Shown: positions 24,531 through 33,198 of the stretch, piece by piece
Position numbering within the stretch: the first letter of the stretch is position 1
Layout of the letters: the number at the start of each line of letters is the position of its first letter
From: Chitinophaga sp. SYP-B3965
GTDB lineage: Bacteria; Bacteroidota; Bacteroidia; Chitinophagales; Chitinophagaceae
Direction of reading: 5' to 3'
Length of the DNA: 64,000 nt
Assembly (NCBI RefSeq): GCF_009647655.1
Contig: NZ_WJFD01000002.1
Location: 786,799-850,798, forward strand
Made by a program: the position numbers and the translations under genes
Notes under the pieces: model-generated
The model's database searches: none
Told to the model about the DNA's origin: nothing
What the model saw: only the letters and a program-made list of their open reading frames with translations

Positions 24531-26084
24531 TGATAGATCTCCCCCTTCTACTTTTATATTTCTACATTGATCTCCAGTCATTTCAAGGAACTTCTTTGCA
24601 GGCGTCAGCAACCTGGCCGCAGTGAAGAGGATGTCTTTCGAATTAATACATCTTACTACTGCATCTGCTGTGGTGCCCTGCACACTTAAACCATTGATTG
24701 CCGCATCTTCCACATTATCAAGTATTATCGCCGGCCGGGCTTCTGGTTGCTCATATTCAAAACGTACATTCTGCAGGGTGAGGCCTTTTACGTTGCGGGC
24801 ATACAAACCATAAGCGGGTGGGCCTCCTGGTAACTGGTCCCAAACGCCGAAGTATTCTGCGGCTATTTCCGGGACTACCTTCTTTGCCTGTTCCGCGGTG
24901 CCGCCGCCGGCATATTTTACATGTACGTCTGTGAAAGAGATGTTTTCCAGGTAGTGATTGCCCATGGCATTCAAGGTGATACAGGAATTCTTCTCCCCTT
25001 CCTTGAAGTTCAGCTCGAAATGGATATCTGGATGGGGAACGGGTTGGGCTACTACGGTGGCGCGTATGTTGTTGAAAGTCACGTTTCTAATGAAAGCGCC
25101 TTCCCCTCCGCTGAATCCTATTCCTATGGGGCCGGTTACATTGCGCATGGTGATATTGGAGAAGCTGAGGTTTTCGATCCCTGCTTTTCCGGCGCTTATC
25201 TTAATGGCACAGCCGTAGGTTTCATAGATCAGGCAGTTGGTGATGGTAATATTCTGGCTCTGGCCACCGCCGAAACGGAAAATAGCCCAGCGGGTGCTGA
25301 AACTGCAATTGGTGATGGTCACGAATTTATTGCTGCCGAATAACGCACAGGCATCATCCTGGCATAGTACATCACAGTTGATCATGTGTACGTACTCGCA
25401 GCTGTTAAAATGGAAACCGTCGTTGTTCTTATTTACGCGGTTGTAAATGTAGATGCCGTCGATGTGAACGTGTTTGCATTGGAGGAGGCGGACGCAATGA
25501 TAAGCGCTGGCGAGTAGTTTTGTGTCTCTGAGCGTGAGATCTGTACATTGATAAAATACGGCGAGGTGGGGGCGGTCGAAATTTCCGCCGATGCCTTTCT
25601 GGCCAGGGCCGGTGTTGTCTCCTTTGCCGTTGTAGAAAGCCAGGCCGTTCCCGTCAATGCTGCCTTTCCCTTCAATAGAGACGTTCTCTGCGTTTACGGC
25701 ATAGAGGAACACAATGTTGCCATTGCTTTCCGGGATGCCCTTGCCTGCGGTGTAGTCTTCGCGTTTAGGGCTTCCCAGCAGTTTTCCGCCGGCTGTTACG
25801 TGCAGGGTGACGTTGGATTTTAATTCCAGCGTGGAGCAGAGGAAAATACCTGCAGGGATGATGACTGTGCCGCCGTTTTGCTGGTGGCAGGTGTCGATGG
25901 CTTTCTGGATGGCTTTGGTGTTCAGGGTTTTACCGTCACCAATGGCGCCATAGTCTTTGATGTTGAAGGTGTCTGATGCTGCTTTGCCGGCAGCAGCTGA
26001 GGCTGGGGAAGTATTCAATATACCTGTGCCGATGGCAGCGGTAGTGAATACGCCCAGCCATTTGCGGCGGGAGATATCTTTCAT
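24513..26084 (-). CDS. GH28-like pectin-lyase-fold glycoside hydrolase, exported
   Basis: Right-handed beta-helix protein of 523 residues related to polygalacturonases. The N terminus SRRKWLGVFTTAAIGTGIL with a following ASA-AAG site looks like a twin-arginine leader. The fold begins with NIKDYGAIGDGKTLNTKAIQ and IIPAGIFLCSTLELKSNVTL, common to GH28. The active-site motifs are present as NNDG (residues 220-223, for NTDG) and QDD (242-244, with both Asp). The GHG motif is replaced by a region reading RWAIFRFGGG, so the substrate may differ from pectin. The stop codon lies inside the loop of the last small-RNA terminator. The divergent neighbour encodes GH116. Confidence 0.88.
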   Translation of the reverse strand: MKDISRRKWLGVFTTAAIGTGILNTSPASAAAGKAASDTFNIKDYGAIGDGKTLNTKAIQKAIDTCHQQNGGTVIIPAGIFLCSTLELKSNVTLHVTAGGKLLGSPKREDYTAGKGIPESNGNIVFLYAVNAENVSIEGKGSIDGNGLAFYNGKGDNTGPGQKGIGGNFDRPHLAVFYQCTDLTLRDTKLLASAYHCVRLLQCKHVHIDGIYIYNRVNKNNDGFHFNSCEYVHMINCDVLCQDDACALFGSNKFVTITNCSFSTRWAIFRFGGGQSQNITITNCLIYETYGCAIKISAGKAGIENLSFSNITMRNVTGPIGIGFSGGEGAFIRNVTFNNIRATVVAQPVPHPDIHFELNFKEGEKNSCITLNAMGNHYLENISFTDVHVKYAGGGTAEQAKKVVPEIAAEYFGVWDQLPGGPPAYGLYARNVKGLTLQNVRFEYEQPEARPAIILDNVEDAAINGLSVQGTTADAVVRCINSKDILFTAARLLTPAKKFLEMTGDQCRNIKVEGGDLSKEKGA

Positions 26085-26170
26085 AATGTGGAATTGTGAT
26101 TACAATTACGTTAAAAGATGGGTGATAAGCCGATAGTATTTTGGCTTTTGTTTGTATGATAGTGTTTTTG

Positions 26171-26203
26171 GGAGTTTGCCGCGCAGCAAAGGGCGGTGTT
26201 TTT
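26171..26203 (+). repeat. fifth copy of the GCCGCGCAGCAAAGGGCGG hairpin repeat
   Basis: GGAGTTTGCCGCGCAGCAAA followed by GGGCGG and a T-rich tail, the same core as the four copies at 21121-21516, now isolated in a promoter region about 5 kb away. The dispersal indicates an interspersed element rather than only a local tandem duplication. Confidence 0.75.
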
Positions 26204-26298
26204 TTATTTTAAGGGGATGGGGGTGTTTTTTAAATGTTTGAGGTGGAAGGTATGTTTTGGATAGTTTGTATGATGATGTTTCCTTATTTTGGTTATTG

Positions 26299-26327
26299 TT
26301 TGTGTGATTGGGGAACTTGTATTTTTG
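26299..26327 (+). promoter_or_regulatory. promoter of the GH116 gene
   Basis: TTTG at 26299-26302, a 17-base spacer, and TATTTTTG at 26320-26327 match the Bacteroidota -33/-7 pattern. The start codon follows 33 bases downstream. Confidence 0.6.
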
Positions 26328-26360
26328 GGTTTTGTTTGTATGATAATGTAACTTTCTTCT

Positions 26361-29090
26361 ATGGCTATTCCACGCAGGTATTTTCTCCGGAACATGGGAC
26401 TCATGGCGTCCGGCTTTCTGCTCAGTAAGTTGCCGGCTTCCGGTGGCGGGTTTCAATCTGCGCCGCATAATATCCCTGTTGATAAACGGCTCGATCCCCG
26501 TTGGGTGAAGGGTTTATTTGAACGGGGGAAGGCTACCACTTATCTTAAAAGTAGAGAGGAGTTGAAATACATTGGGATGCCGGTGGGTGGGATTGCTTGC
26601 GGTACTTTATATCTTGGGGGAGATGGAAGGCTTTGGTTATGGGACATCTTCAATGAGAACCAGGAAGGGATTGATCCGCGGGAAATACCATGGCCTGATG
26701 CTTTGCATGAAGGAGCGAAAGTACGTTCCCGGGATGGGGCGAATTATATTGCGCCTACCGTTGCTGCTGATAAACGTGTGCTGGACCAGGGTTTTTCTGT
26801 AGAAGTATTGGTGAACGGTCAAACCCTTGTGAAAGAATTACGGGCGGAGGATTGGAAGGAAGTTTCATTTGAAGCTACTTATCCTGTGGCTACGGTTACT
26901 TATACTGATCCTTCTTTTCCGGTGGCGGTTACCATGAAAGCTTATTCTCCTTTTATTCCGCTGGATGCGGATAATTCAGGGTTGCCGGCTACTATCTTTT
27001 CTTTTTCTTTTCAGAATTTGGGGAGTGTTAGTGTAGAAGTGAAGATATTGGGGTGGTTGGAGAATGGGGTGCGAAAGTTTACAGGAACTGAAGATCTGCG
27101 GAGGAATGAAGTAGTGCAGAAGGGGGATTTAGTGGATCGTGGGCCTGGCGCTCTTTTTTTGCGGCGCACAGGTCTTGGGCCTGATTATTTGAGTGATGAT
27201 AAAACATTGTGGGATACTGATCTTACTGCTATCCTTCTTTCTTCTACTGCTGCTGTGCCCGTTTTCCCTGAAAGAGATGCGGGTACCATGTGTTTTGCTG
27301 TACTGGACGCTGCCGCTGTAGCATTCACTGATTATAAAAACAATACTTCTTCTGAACCTGCTACTGGTAATCATCTTACGGGCGCACTGTCTGTTGATCG
27401 ACATATAGCCGGTGGGGCTTCTGCAGATGTTTCCTTTGTTATTTCCTGGCATTTCCCTACCACCGGTACATTAAAAAAACTGGTGTCGGACGCAAATTCA
27501 GGTAATTACTATGCTGCCAAATTCCAAAGCGCGCAGGCTGTTACGGAATACATCGCTAAACATTTTAATCACCTCTCCGCTACTACGCTGGCCTGGCATC
27601 GTACATGGTATGATAGTACATTGCCCTGGTGGTTCATGGAAAGGACTTTCGTGAATATTTCCTGTCTGGCCACTACCACTGCGCATCGTTTTTCTTCCGG
27701 ACGGTTTTGGGCATGGGAAGGTGTAGGAGCTTGTGAAGGGACGTGTACACATGTTTGGCAATATGCGCAGGCCATGGCAAGGATCTTCCCCTCCATTGAA
27801 AGAGATCTGCGGGAGAGAGTAGACCTTTATGTTGGGTTCGTGCCGGAAAGCGGGATGATCTGGTTCCGTGGCGAGAATGCGAAACATCCTGCTATTGACG
27901 GACAGGCAGGGACGGTGTTGCGTATCTATCGGGAACATACCATGTCTGCCAATGATAGTTTTCTTCGCCGTAACTGGGAGAAAATACGGCTGGCGATCAC
28001 GTTCATCCTTAAACAGGATAAAAATGGTGACGGCATGGAAGATACTCCGCTGGAGAATACGCTGGATGCTGTATGGGATGGAGAGATCGCGTGGATCGTT
28101 GGATTGTGTATCGCTGCTGTGCGTGCAGGACAAGTAATGGCGGAAGAAGTAGGAGATGATGCTTTTGCAGCGCTTTGTAAAACATACGTAACCTCCGGGC
28201 GTAAAAACATGGAGAAATATCTCTTTAACGGAGAGTATTTTGTTCACCGGCCGGATGCAGTACTCGGCAGAAAGAAATTAGGATCTTATAATACTTCTCA
28301 CATCGATCAGGTATATGGACAAGCCTGGGCTCATCAGGTTGGGCTTGGACGGGTGTTCGATAAAACCAAAACAATATCCGCATTGAAGGCCCTCTGGAAA
28401 TATAATTTCACACCGGATGTAGGACCTTATATCAAAACACATAAAGGTGGTCGGCCTTATGCGCTCGCAGGTGAAGCAGGCATGATCATGAATACGAATC
28501 CCCGCAATGAGGCCAAGCCATATGGAGAAAGTACTACCTGGCAGTTAGGGTATTTTCATGAATGCATGAGTGGCTTCGAACACCAGGTGGCGGCGCATAT
28601 GATGGCTGAAGGGCTTACTCAGGAAGCGATGATTTTAACGCGTGCTGTGCATGACAGATACCATGCAGCTAAGCGGAATCCTTTCAACGAGATTGAATGC
28701 AGTGATCACTATGCCAGGGCTATGGCGAGTTACGGGACTTTCATTACGACTTGTGGTTTTGTGTATAATGGGCCGGCTGGGTTTATCTCTTTTGCGCCGC
28801 GCATTGGGGCTGCGGATTTTAAAGCACCGTTTACGGCTGCTGAGGGTTGGGGGAGTTATTCGCAGCAACGTTCTGCTTCTCTGTTGACTGCGGAGATCGT
28901 TGTTGTTTATGGGCATGTGGACCTTCAGCGGATCCGGTTGACGGCTGGGTTTGCTCCTAAGAGAGTGGCTGTGACGTTGGATGGGAAGATTGTTGGGGCT
29001 GAATTTAAGCAGTTGGGAGATGGAGAGGTGGAGGTTATTTTAGCAGATACTTTTAGGGTTGAGGGCTCGTTGGGGGTGAGGGTGAGTTGA
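26361..29090 (+). CDS. GH116 family glycoside hydrolase (GBA2-like), exported
   Basis: A 909-residue protein of the bile-acid glucosylceramidase-like family, expected to cleave beta-glucosides or beta-xylosides. The N terminus PRRYFLRNMGLMASGFLLS resembles a twin-arginine leader. The N-terminal beta domain (about 60-380) contains YIGMPVGGIACGTLYLGGDG; the catalytic alpha/alpha-barrel follows. By position, the candidate nucleophile is Glu459 in GACEGTCTHVW and the acid/base Asp569 in ENTLDAVW, in line with the NxTYDxW motif of GBA2. NTNPRNEAKPYGESTTWQLG is another conserved barrel segment. It is divergent from the GH28 gene, suggesting joint action on a plant or microbial glycan. Confidence 0.9.
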   Translation: MAIPRRYFLRNMGLMASGFLLSKLPASGGGFQSAPHNIPVDKRLDPRWVKGLFERGKATTYLKSREELKYIGMPVGGIACGTLYLGGDGRLWLWDIFNENQEGIDPREIPWPDALHEGAKVRSRDGANYIAPTVAADKRVLDQGFSVEVLVNGQTLVKELRAEDWKEVSFEATYPVATVTYTDPSFPVAVTMKAYSPFIPLDADNSGLPATIFSFSFQNLGSVSVEVKILGWLENGVRKFTGTEDLRRNEVVQKGDLVDRGPGALFLRRTGLGPDYLSDDKTLWDTDLTAILLSSTAAVPVFPERDAGTMCFAVLDAAAVAFTDYKNNTSSEPATGNHLTGALSVDRHIAGGASADVSFVISWHFPTTGTLKKLVSDANSGNYYAAKFQSAQAVTEYIAKHFNHLSATTLAWHRTWYDSTLPWWFMERTFVNISCLATTTAHRFSSGRFWAWEGVGACEGTCTHVWQYAQAMARIFPSIERDLRERVDLYVGFVPESGMIWFRGENAKHPAIDGQAGTVLRIYREHTMSANDSFLRRNWEKIRLAITFILKQDKNGDGMEDTPLENTLDAVWDGEIAWIVGLCIAAVRAGQVMAEEVGDDAFAALCKTYVTSGRKNMEKYLFNGEYFVHRPDAVLGRKKLGSYNTSHIDQVYGQAWAHQVGLGRVFDKTKTISALKALWKYNFTPDVGPYIKTHKGGRPYALAGEAGMIMNTNPRNEAKPYGESTTWQLGYFHECMSGFEHQVAAHMMAEGLTQEAMILTRAVHDRYHAAKRNPFNEIECSDHYARAMASYGTFITTCGFVYNGPAGFISFAPRIGAADFKAPFTAAEGWGSYSQQRSASLLTAEIVVVYGHVDLQRIRLTAGFAPKRVAVTLDGKIVGAEFKQLGDGEVEVILADTFRVEGSLGVRVS

Positions 29091-29100
29091 TAGAATGATC

Positions 29101-29703
29101 TTACGAGCGGGAAAAAGTGATAAGGGGTTCGTAAATTCCGCGATCTGCTTTTCGCAAAGCGCCGAGATATAAGTTGCGAAACCCATCACGTTGGATGAGG
29201 TCGCGCCCACCCCATGTGAATACTTCGCGACCAAATAACTTCTCTATTATTACATCAGCGATGAGCCGGGAATGCCGCCCATTCCCATTCGCAAAACAAT
29301 GGATGCTGACAATACGATGCTTAAAACGAATGGCGATCTCATCAGGACTATAAACCTTGTTATCAACCCAGTATCTGCAGTCGTCCAGCAGAACACGAAG
29401 CGCGATACTGATCTGAAGTTTATCTACTCCGATATTTTTATTTGAGTTTCTAAATGATCCAGCCCATTTCCAAACACCACCTAGCATTTTTACATGAAGC
29501 AGTCGCACGAATTGTTCAGATAGAATTTCATTGACATTGAATTTCTTCCGACGCTCAATCGTCCAACGGATCGCATTCTCTATATTGCGTTGTTCTACTT
29601 CATCCAATTCTCCTCTTGTTGTGATGGTGGGAATCAGTAAACCTTCTTTCTCTTCTTCATCAAGCGGTGTTTGCCCCTCGTTGTACTCAATATTTAATCC
29701 CAT
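29101..29703 (-). CDS. mobile mystery protein B, Fic-domain enzyme
   Basis: A 200-residue Fic/DOC-fold protein. The active-site loop reads HCFANGNGRHSR (His135 to Arg143), so the catalytic His, Asn and Arg of HPFxxGNGR are kept while Pro is replaced by Cys. Fic proteins usually AMPylate a target using ATP. The conserved N-terminal TTRGELDEVEQRNI segment is typical of mobile mystery protein B. It overlaps the partner gene by ten bases, and the pair resembles a toxin-antitoxin module. Confidence 0.9.
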   Translation of the reverse strand: MGLNIEYNEGQTPLDEEEKEGLLIPTITTRGELDEVEQRNIENAIRWTIERRKKFNVNEILSEQFVRLLHVKMLGGVWKWAGSFRNSNKNIGVDKLQISIALRVLLDDCRYWVDNKVYSPDEIAIRFKHRIVSIHCFANGNGRHSRLIADVIIEKLFGREVFTWGGRDLIQRDGFRNLYLGALRKADRGIYEPLITFSRS

Positions 29704-30161
29704 AAGGTTTTTGGCATTTCGCGTTTGAGTTCTGCTGTCATATCTTCAATAGCCTGGCCGATCCGCTTTTGTGAATTTTCCTGATCTTCCAGTTTCATGG
29801 TTGTGGAAGTGCGAGTGACAATCTTCACGGCCATTTCACGGGCTTTGCGCTCAAGCATGTTTTCTAAAGATCCATCTTTTGGAATGAAGGTGTAAACAAG
29901 TTCCATATCCAAAGCTTTCGCGGCATCCCGCAATGTTTTAAGTGTTATGGCGCCTTCTTTTTCACGGATTTCAATTTTACGAAGGCTTTGCGGAGTGATA
30001 GACATGCGGGCGCCTAATTGCCGAAGGGACATATTTAGCGTTTTTCGAATCAGGTTGATCCAGCCATCTTGAGGTAGTACGAATTGCTGTAAGGCCCCTT
30101 CTGTGCCTATTTTGTCATCTAATTGCCTGATAATCAGTAGGCTGTTTTGTGCTTTCATCAT
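29694..30161 (-). CDS. mobile mystery protein A, Xre-type regulator
   Basis: A 155-residue DNA-binding protein with one helix-turn-helix: LNMSLRQLGARMSITPQSLR, continuing to the KIEIREKEGAITLKTLRDAA helix. The C-terminal half (LVYTFIPKDGSLENMLERKA) is charged and helical and could contact the Fic partner. ATG codons occur at 30161 and 30158; either start is possible. Three evenly spaced operator-like sites lie just upstream, and the first overlaps a -7 box, which points to autoregulation of the pair. Confidence 0.9.
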   Translation of the reverse strand: MMKAQNSLLIIRQLDDKIGTEGALQQFVLPQDGWINLIRKTLNMSLRQLGARMSITPQSLRKIEIREKEGAITLKTLRDAAKALDMELVYTFIPKDGSLENMLERKAREMAVKIVTRTSTTMKLEDQENSQKRIGQAIEDMTAELKREMPKTLWD

Positions 30162-30182
30162 GTATGCTTAAAAATTACTGCT

Positions 30183-30190
30183 CAAATTTA
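30183..30190 (-). promoter_or_regulatory. candidate -7 element of the mobile mystery A/B operon
   Basis: On the minus strand TAAATTTG, a full match to TAnnTTTG, 22 bases upstream of the start codon. It overlaps the first operator-like repeat (30187-30206), so a bound regulator would block it. Confidence 0.55.
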
Positions 30191-30272
30191 AGCTTTTAGG
30201 ATTAAATAATGGTAATAATTTTAAGCTTATAGGGTTGTAATTTTATCTTTCATTTAAGCTTATAGGCTTAAA
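30187..30272. promoter_or_regulatory. three operator-like 20-bp sites exactly 33 bp apart
   Basis: Sites at 30187-30206, 30220-30239 and 30253-30272. The best copy is TTTAAGCTTATAGGCTTAAA, a palindrome with TTTAAGC arms; the others are TTTAAGCTTTTAGGATTAAA and TTTAAGCTTATAGGGTTGTA. The 33-base spacing is close to three helical turns, so three dimers could bind on one face. They fill the space between the Xre gene and the zincin gene. Confidence 0.75.
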
Positions 30273-30284
30273 CACAGTTTGCGA

Positions 30285-31079
30285 TCAAAGCCCTAATCCT
30301 TTAACCAATTTAATAAAGTAGTCTCTGACAATATTTTGCTTTCCTACCGGGAATGTTTTTATAAATGGATTTTTTGAAGCATAGGCTGTATCCATCATTA
30401 CTGCCATGGAAAACAGATCAACGAACACTTCTATTAAGTCTCCTTTCCATTTAGGATTAAACCTGGTGTTGAATTCTATAAAAGAATCGGGGACGCCGCC
30501 TGGATCACCTGTGAGAGCAAACGTAAATAAATGCCCTACCTCATGAAGGAAAATATATTCAGGATCTAAGTCGGCCTCCCTTGGCCTGTATGAGACGATA
30601 CTATTAAGATGAGGATAATAGCCTGCATTTGCATCTGCATGTTGATAAGGGATATGATAAATCCGGAGAGGTCTGTTATTGGGGGTCTTTAAAAAATATT
30701 CCGGTATCCCAAATTGTTCGAGTATGTTAATCAGTTTTATTACTGCTATCTTTTTTAATAATGGATTTTCGGAGGGCTGAAATCCTTTAACGTAATTTAA
30801 GAGGCTGACTAATACATTTATTTGTTTTCTGAGATCTTTCTCTGAAACATAGTGATACAAGAAATGACCGACTAAACAGCCCAATGCATATTTGGGCCCT
30901 ATCAGGCAGTAGCTGCCTAAGTATGGGAATTTTTCTCTTTCAGAGAGATAAGTGGAAATTGAACCTTTGAATTCTTCGTTTGATCTTTGTTCTTCTGCCC
31001 GTTTGATTAGATATGTAATCAATTCAACTTTGGATGCAATGGTTGGATCTGAAAGCTTTGATATGATATCATATGCCAT
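30285..31079 (-). CDS. ImmA/IrrE-like zinc metallopeptidase candidate
   Basis: A 264-residue cytosolic protein. The core is FLHEVGHLFTFAL, an HExxH zinc motif, followed about 35 residues later by DLIEVFVDLFSMAVMM, which resembles the ExEANxFAxxLLMP segment of ImmA/IrrE peptidases and supplies the third ligand. The N-terminal 150 residues are helical without recognised family. ImmA-like peptidases cleave Xre-family repressors, and an Xre gene lies next to it, downstream in the same direction. The function is inferred from these motifs only. Confidence 0.65.
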   Translation of the reverse strand: MAYDIISKLSDPTIASKVELITYLIKRAEEQRSNEEFKGSISTYLSEREKFPYLGSYCLIGPKYALGCLVGHFLYHYVSEKDLRKQINVLVSLLNYVKGFQPSENPLLKKIAVIKLINILEQFGIPEYFLKTPNNRPLRIYHIPYQHADANAGYYPHLNSIVSYRPREADLDPEYIFLHEVGHLFTFALTGDPGGVPDSFIEFNTRFNPKWKGDLIEVFVDLFSMAVMMDTAYASKNPFIKTFPVGKQNIVRDYFIKLVKGLGL

Positions 31080-31207
31080 TTTGGAAATAATGTTTCAGTT
31101 CTTGCAAACATAAAGTAATTTCCTTCGTTGCAGAAAAAATGCATAAACAATTGATAATCATTTAGTATTTCTGTTAATTCACTTCATTGTGTTCATTATT
31201 GTTAATT

Positions 31208-31298
31208 GTTCACTGACAGTGAACGGGATGTTTTAATGAACATTAACTTGTTCATTTGCTAATTGTTCACTATTTTTGAGTGTTCACTGTCAGTGAAC
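31208..31298. promoter_or_regulatory. operator palindromes of the AbiE-type locus
   Basis: Two near-identical 17-bp palindromes, GTTCACTGACAGTGAAC at 31208-31224 and GTTCACTGTCAGTGAAC at 31282-31298, have centres 74 bases apart (about seven turns). GTTCAC half sites occur between them (31265-31270), with related TGAACA and TGTTCAT elements around 31237-31255. The second palindrome covers the expected transcription start of the AbiEi gene. Confidence 0.75.
31247..31278 (+). promoter_or_regulatory. promoter of the AbiE-type operon
   Basis: TATTTTTG at 31271-31278 matches TAnnTTTG; CTTG at 31247-31250 may be the -33 box with a 20-base spacer. The promoter is framed by the GTTCAC palindromes, as expected for autoregulation by the antitoxin. 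Confidence 0.55.
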
Positions 31299-31309
31299 AA
31301 TGGTTAAAT

Positions 31310-32308
31310 ATGAACAATAACGAGACATATATCCTGGAAAAAGCCCTCGCTCGTTTGGGTGAGTTAACTGGTATACAAGTAACAGACATTAGAAATGTTC
31401 CCAATGGGAGCATAGATTTTAAAATTAAATTAGAAAGGAAAAACCACTGGCATCTTGAACTTTCTGTTGAAACAAGAACAGAATTTAAACCCTACCATCT
31501 TCCAAGGATGATGGAAATGGCCAGGCAAAATACTCCCTTTATGCTTGTTGCGGAACGGATCTATCCTGCACAAAAGCAAGCCTTAAAGGAAAATGGAATT
31601 AACTATCTCGATACAGCAGGCAATATCTTTCTCAGTCATGATCAGATCTATCTCTTTGTGGAAGGGAACAAACCTGTGGATGAAATAAAGCCTGTTACCA
31701 ACAGGGCCTTTACTAAAGGGGGACTAAAAACGGCATTCCATTTTTTATTGGATGAGCAATTCCTTAATATGCCTTACCGTACACTTGCCCAAACAACCGG
31801 TGTATCCCTTGGTAGCATTAATTATATCATGGAGGGCTTAGACCAGGCGGGGTTCATTCTTCCCGTTGACAATCAAACAAAAAAATTACAACAAAAGAAG
31901 CTATTGCTTGAACGTTGGATCACAGCGTATCATGAAACACTTAAACCCAGTCTGTTTATGGGTAGTTTTCTTTTTAAAGGAAGGGACTTATCTGAACCAG
32001 GTGAAAAAGAAAATGTATGGGGAGGAGAACCCGCAGCTGAAATGCTCATTAATCATCTATTCCCCCAAATTTATACTGTATATACGCTAAAGGATAAGCT
32101 GGGACTAATGAAGAGCTGGAAACTTATTCCAAAAAATGAAGGAGACCTTAAAGTGTATCAGAAATTCTGGACTGCTCCGGAATGGGATGCTAAACAACTG
32201 GCTCCTCCTTTGCTGATCTACGCCGATCTGTTAGAGACAAATGATCCCAGGTGTATAGAAGCAGCTGGTATCATTTATAACCAATTTTTGAAAAATGAAT
32301 TTGAATAA
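31310..32308 (+). CDS. AbiEi-family antitoxin of a type IV toxin-antitoxin pair
   Basis: A 332-residue protein. The N-terminal part (HWHLELSVETRTEFKPYHLP, FMLVAERIYPAQKQALKENG, INYLDTAGNIFLS) resembles the nuclease-like AbiEi domain. A winged helix follows (MPYRTLAQTTGVSLGSINYI). The ATG at 31310 is chosen over a GTG at 31280 because the latter falls inside the operator region. It overlaps the next gene by 14 bases. AbiEi proteins repress their own operon and antagonise the nucleotidyltransferase toxin. Confidence 0.85.
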   Translation: MNNNETYILEKALARLGELTGIQVTDIRNVPNGSIDFKIKLERKNHWHLELSVETRTEFKPYHLPRMMEMARQNTPFMLVAERIYPAQKQALKENGINYLDTAGNIFLSHDQIYLFVEGNKPVDEIKPVTNRAFTKGGLKTAFHFLLDEQFLNMPYRTLAQTTGVSLGSINYIMEGLDQAGFILPVDNQTKKLQQKKLLLERWITAYHETLKPSLFMGSFLFKGRDLSEPGEKENVWGGEPAAEMLINHLFPQIYTVYTLKDKLGLMKSWKLIPKNEGDLKVYQKFWTAPEWDAKQLAPPLLIYADLLETNDPRCIEAAGIIYNQFLKNEFE

Positions 32309-33122
32309 TATAAGGGAAGGAGGAGTAAAGGATGTTCTTGGTGTATTAGAACGGGCATTTAAAGCGCTTGACATTGACTATTATTTAATCGGCGCAATTG
32401 CCCGGGATATATGGTATTCAGCCAGCGATGTACAGCTGAGAACAACAAAAGATATTGATTTTGCGATACTGGTGGGAAGTAACGAACAGTACCAGCAGGT
32501 AAAACAATACCTGATCAATGAGGAAGGCTTTAGTGATAGCAAAGAAAATGCTTTCGTTGTAATATCACCGGGTAAAGTGGAAGTGGATATTTTGCCTTTC
32601 GGAGAAATTGCGATGGATGATGGGGTGCGAATAGAAGGAATGGGATTAACGCATATTGGCATTGATGGTTTTTGGGAGGTTCATCAGGCAGGGACGGAAG
32701 AGGTAGCACTTTCCACTGGTCATCACTTTAAAGTAGCTACCCTCGCATCTATCGTGTTGTTGAAATTAATTGCTTTCGATGACCGGCCGGAAAGGCGTTC
32801 AAAGGATCCCAGGGATATTGCGAATATCATCAGGCATTACTTTGAGCTGCAATCTGAGCTGATATATGACAGGCATGCTGATCTGTTTACACGCATTGAT
32901 GATATACCATTGGAGGAAATTGCTGCCATTGTTATTGGGAGGGAGATCAAGACTATCATCGTAGGCAATGAGACGCTTTACAACAGGATTCTGGCTATAG
33001 TAGCGGGGCATGTTGAGCAGGCGGAAAAGAGTGCGTTTGTTAGAAATATGGTGGGTGAAAGCGGAGAGGATGTGGTGACGGTTGTTAAATGGTTAAATGG
33101 GATTGCAGAGGGTGTTTTATAA
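32295..33122 (+). CDS. AbiEii/AbiGii-family nucleotidyltransferase toxin
   Basis: A 275-residue nucleotidyltransferase-fold protein. The core is YYLIGAIARDIWYSA (glycine loop) followed by TKDIDFAI with the metal-binding Asp-x-Asp, then KVEVDILPFGEI with the third Asp. AbiEii proteins act as bacteriostatic toxins in abortive infection, and related enzymes modify tRNA with nucleotides. The 14-base overlap with the antitoxin gene supports coupled translation. It is complete, with all three acidic residues present. Confidence 0.88.
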   Translation: MNLNNIREGGVKDVLGVLERAFKALDIDYYLIGAIARDIWYSASDVQLRTTKDIDFAILVGSNEQYQQVKQYLINEEGFSDSKENAFVVISPGKVEVDILPFGEIAMDDGVRIEGMGLTHIGIDGFWEVHQAGTEEVALSTGHHFKVATLASIVLLKLIAFDDRPERRSKDPRDIANIIRHYFELQSELIYDRHADLFTRIDDIPLEEIAAIVIGREIKTIIVGNETLYNRILAIVAGHVEQAEKSAFVRNMVGESGEDVVTVVKWLNGIAEGVL

Positions 33123-33198
33123 TGCTTTTGGTTGGATGGTCTGTCGTTAAATTTTACTAGGAAGTTAGCATGTGGTATATACATAAAAAACAAATTCC

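Larger units (their letters stand above)
26085..26360. other. divergent intergenic region between GH28 and GH116 genes
   Basis: This 276-base region contains three short direct repeats of TTTGTATGATRRTGT (26151-26168, 26265-26281, 26335-26350), one copy of the hairpin repeat, and a promoter for the GH116 gene. The repeats could be regulator binding sites, but no known motif is recognised. Confidence 0.5.

Noticed and set aside
27498..28247. 249-codon frame antisense to the GH116 gene
   Set aside because: The GH116 frame is complete with catalytic residues; the antisense product has no recognisable features.
31280..31309. GTG start for the AbiEi gene
   Set aside because: It would place the second operator palindrome within the coding region and right at the expected transcription start; ATG 31310 fits better.
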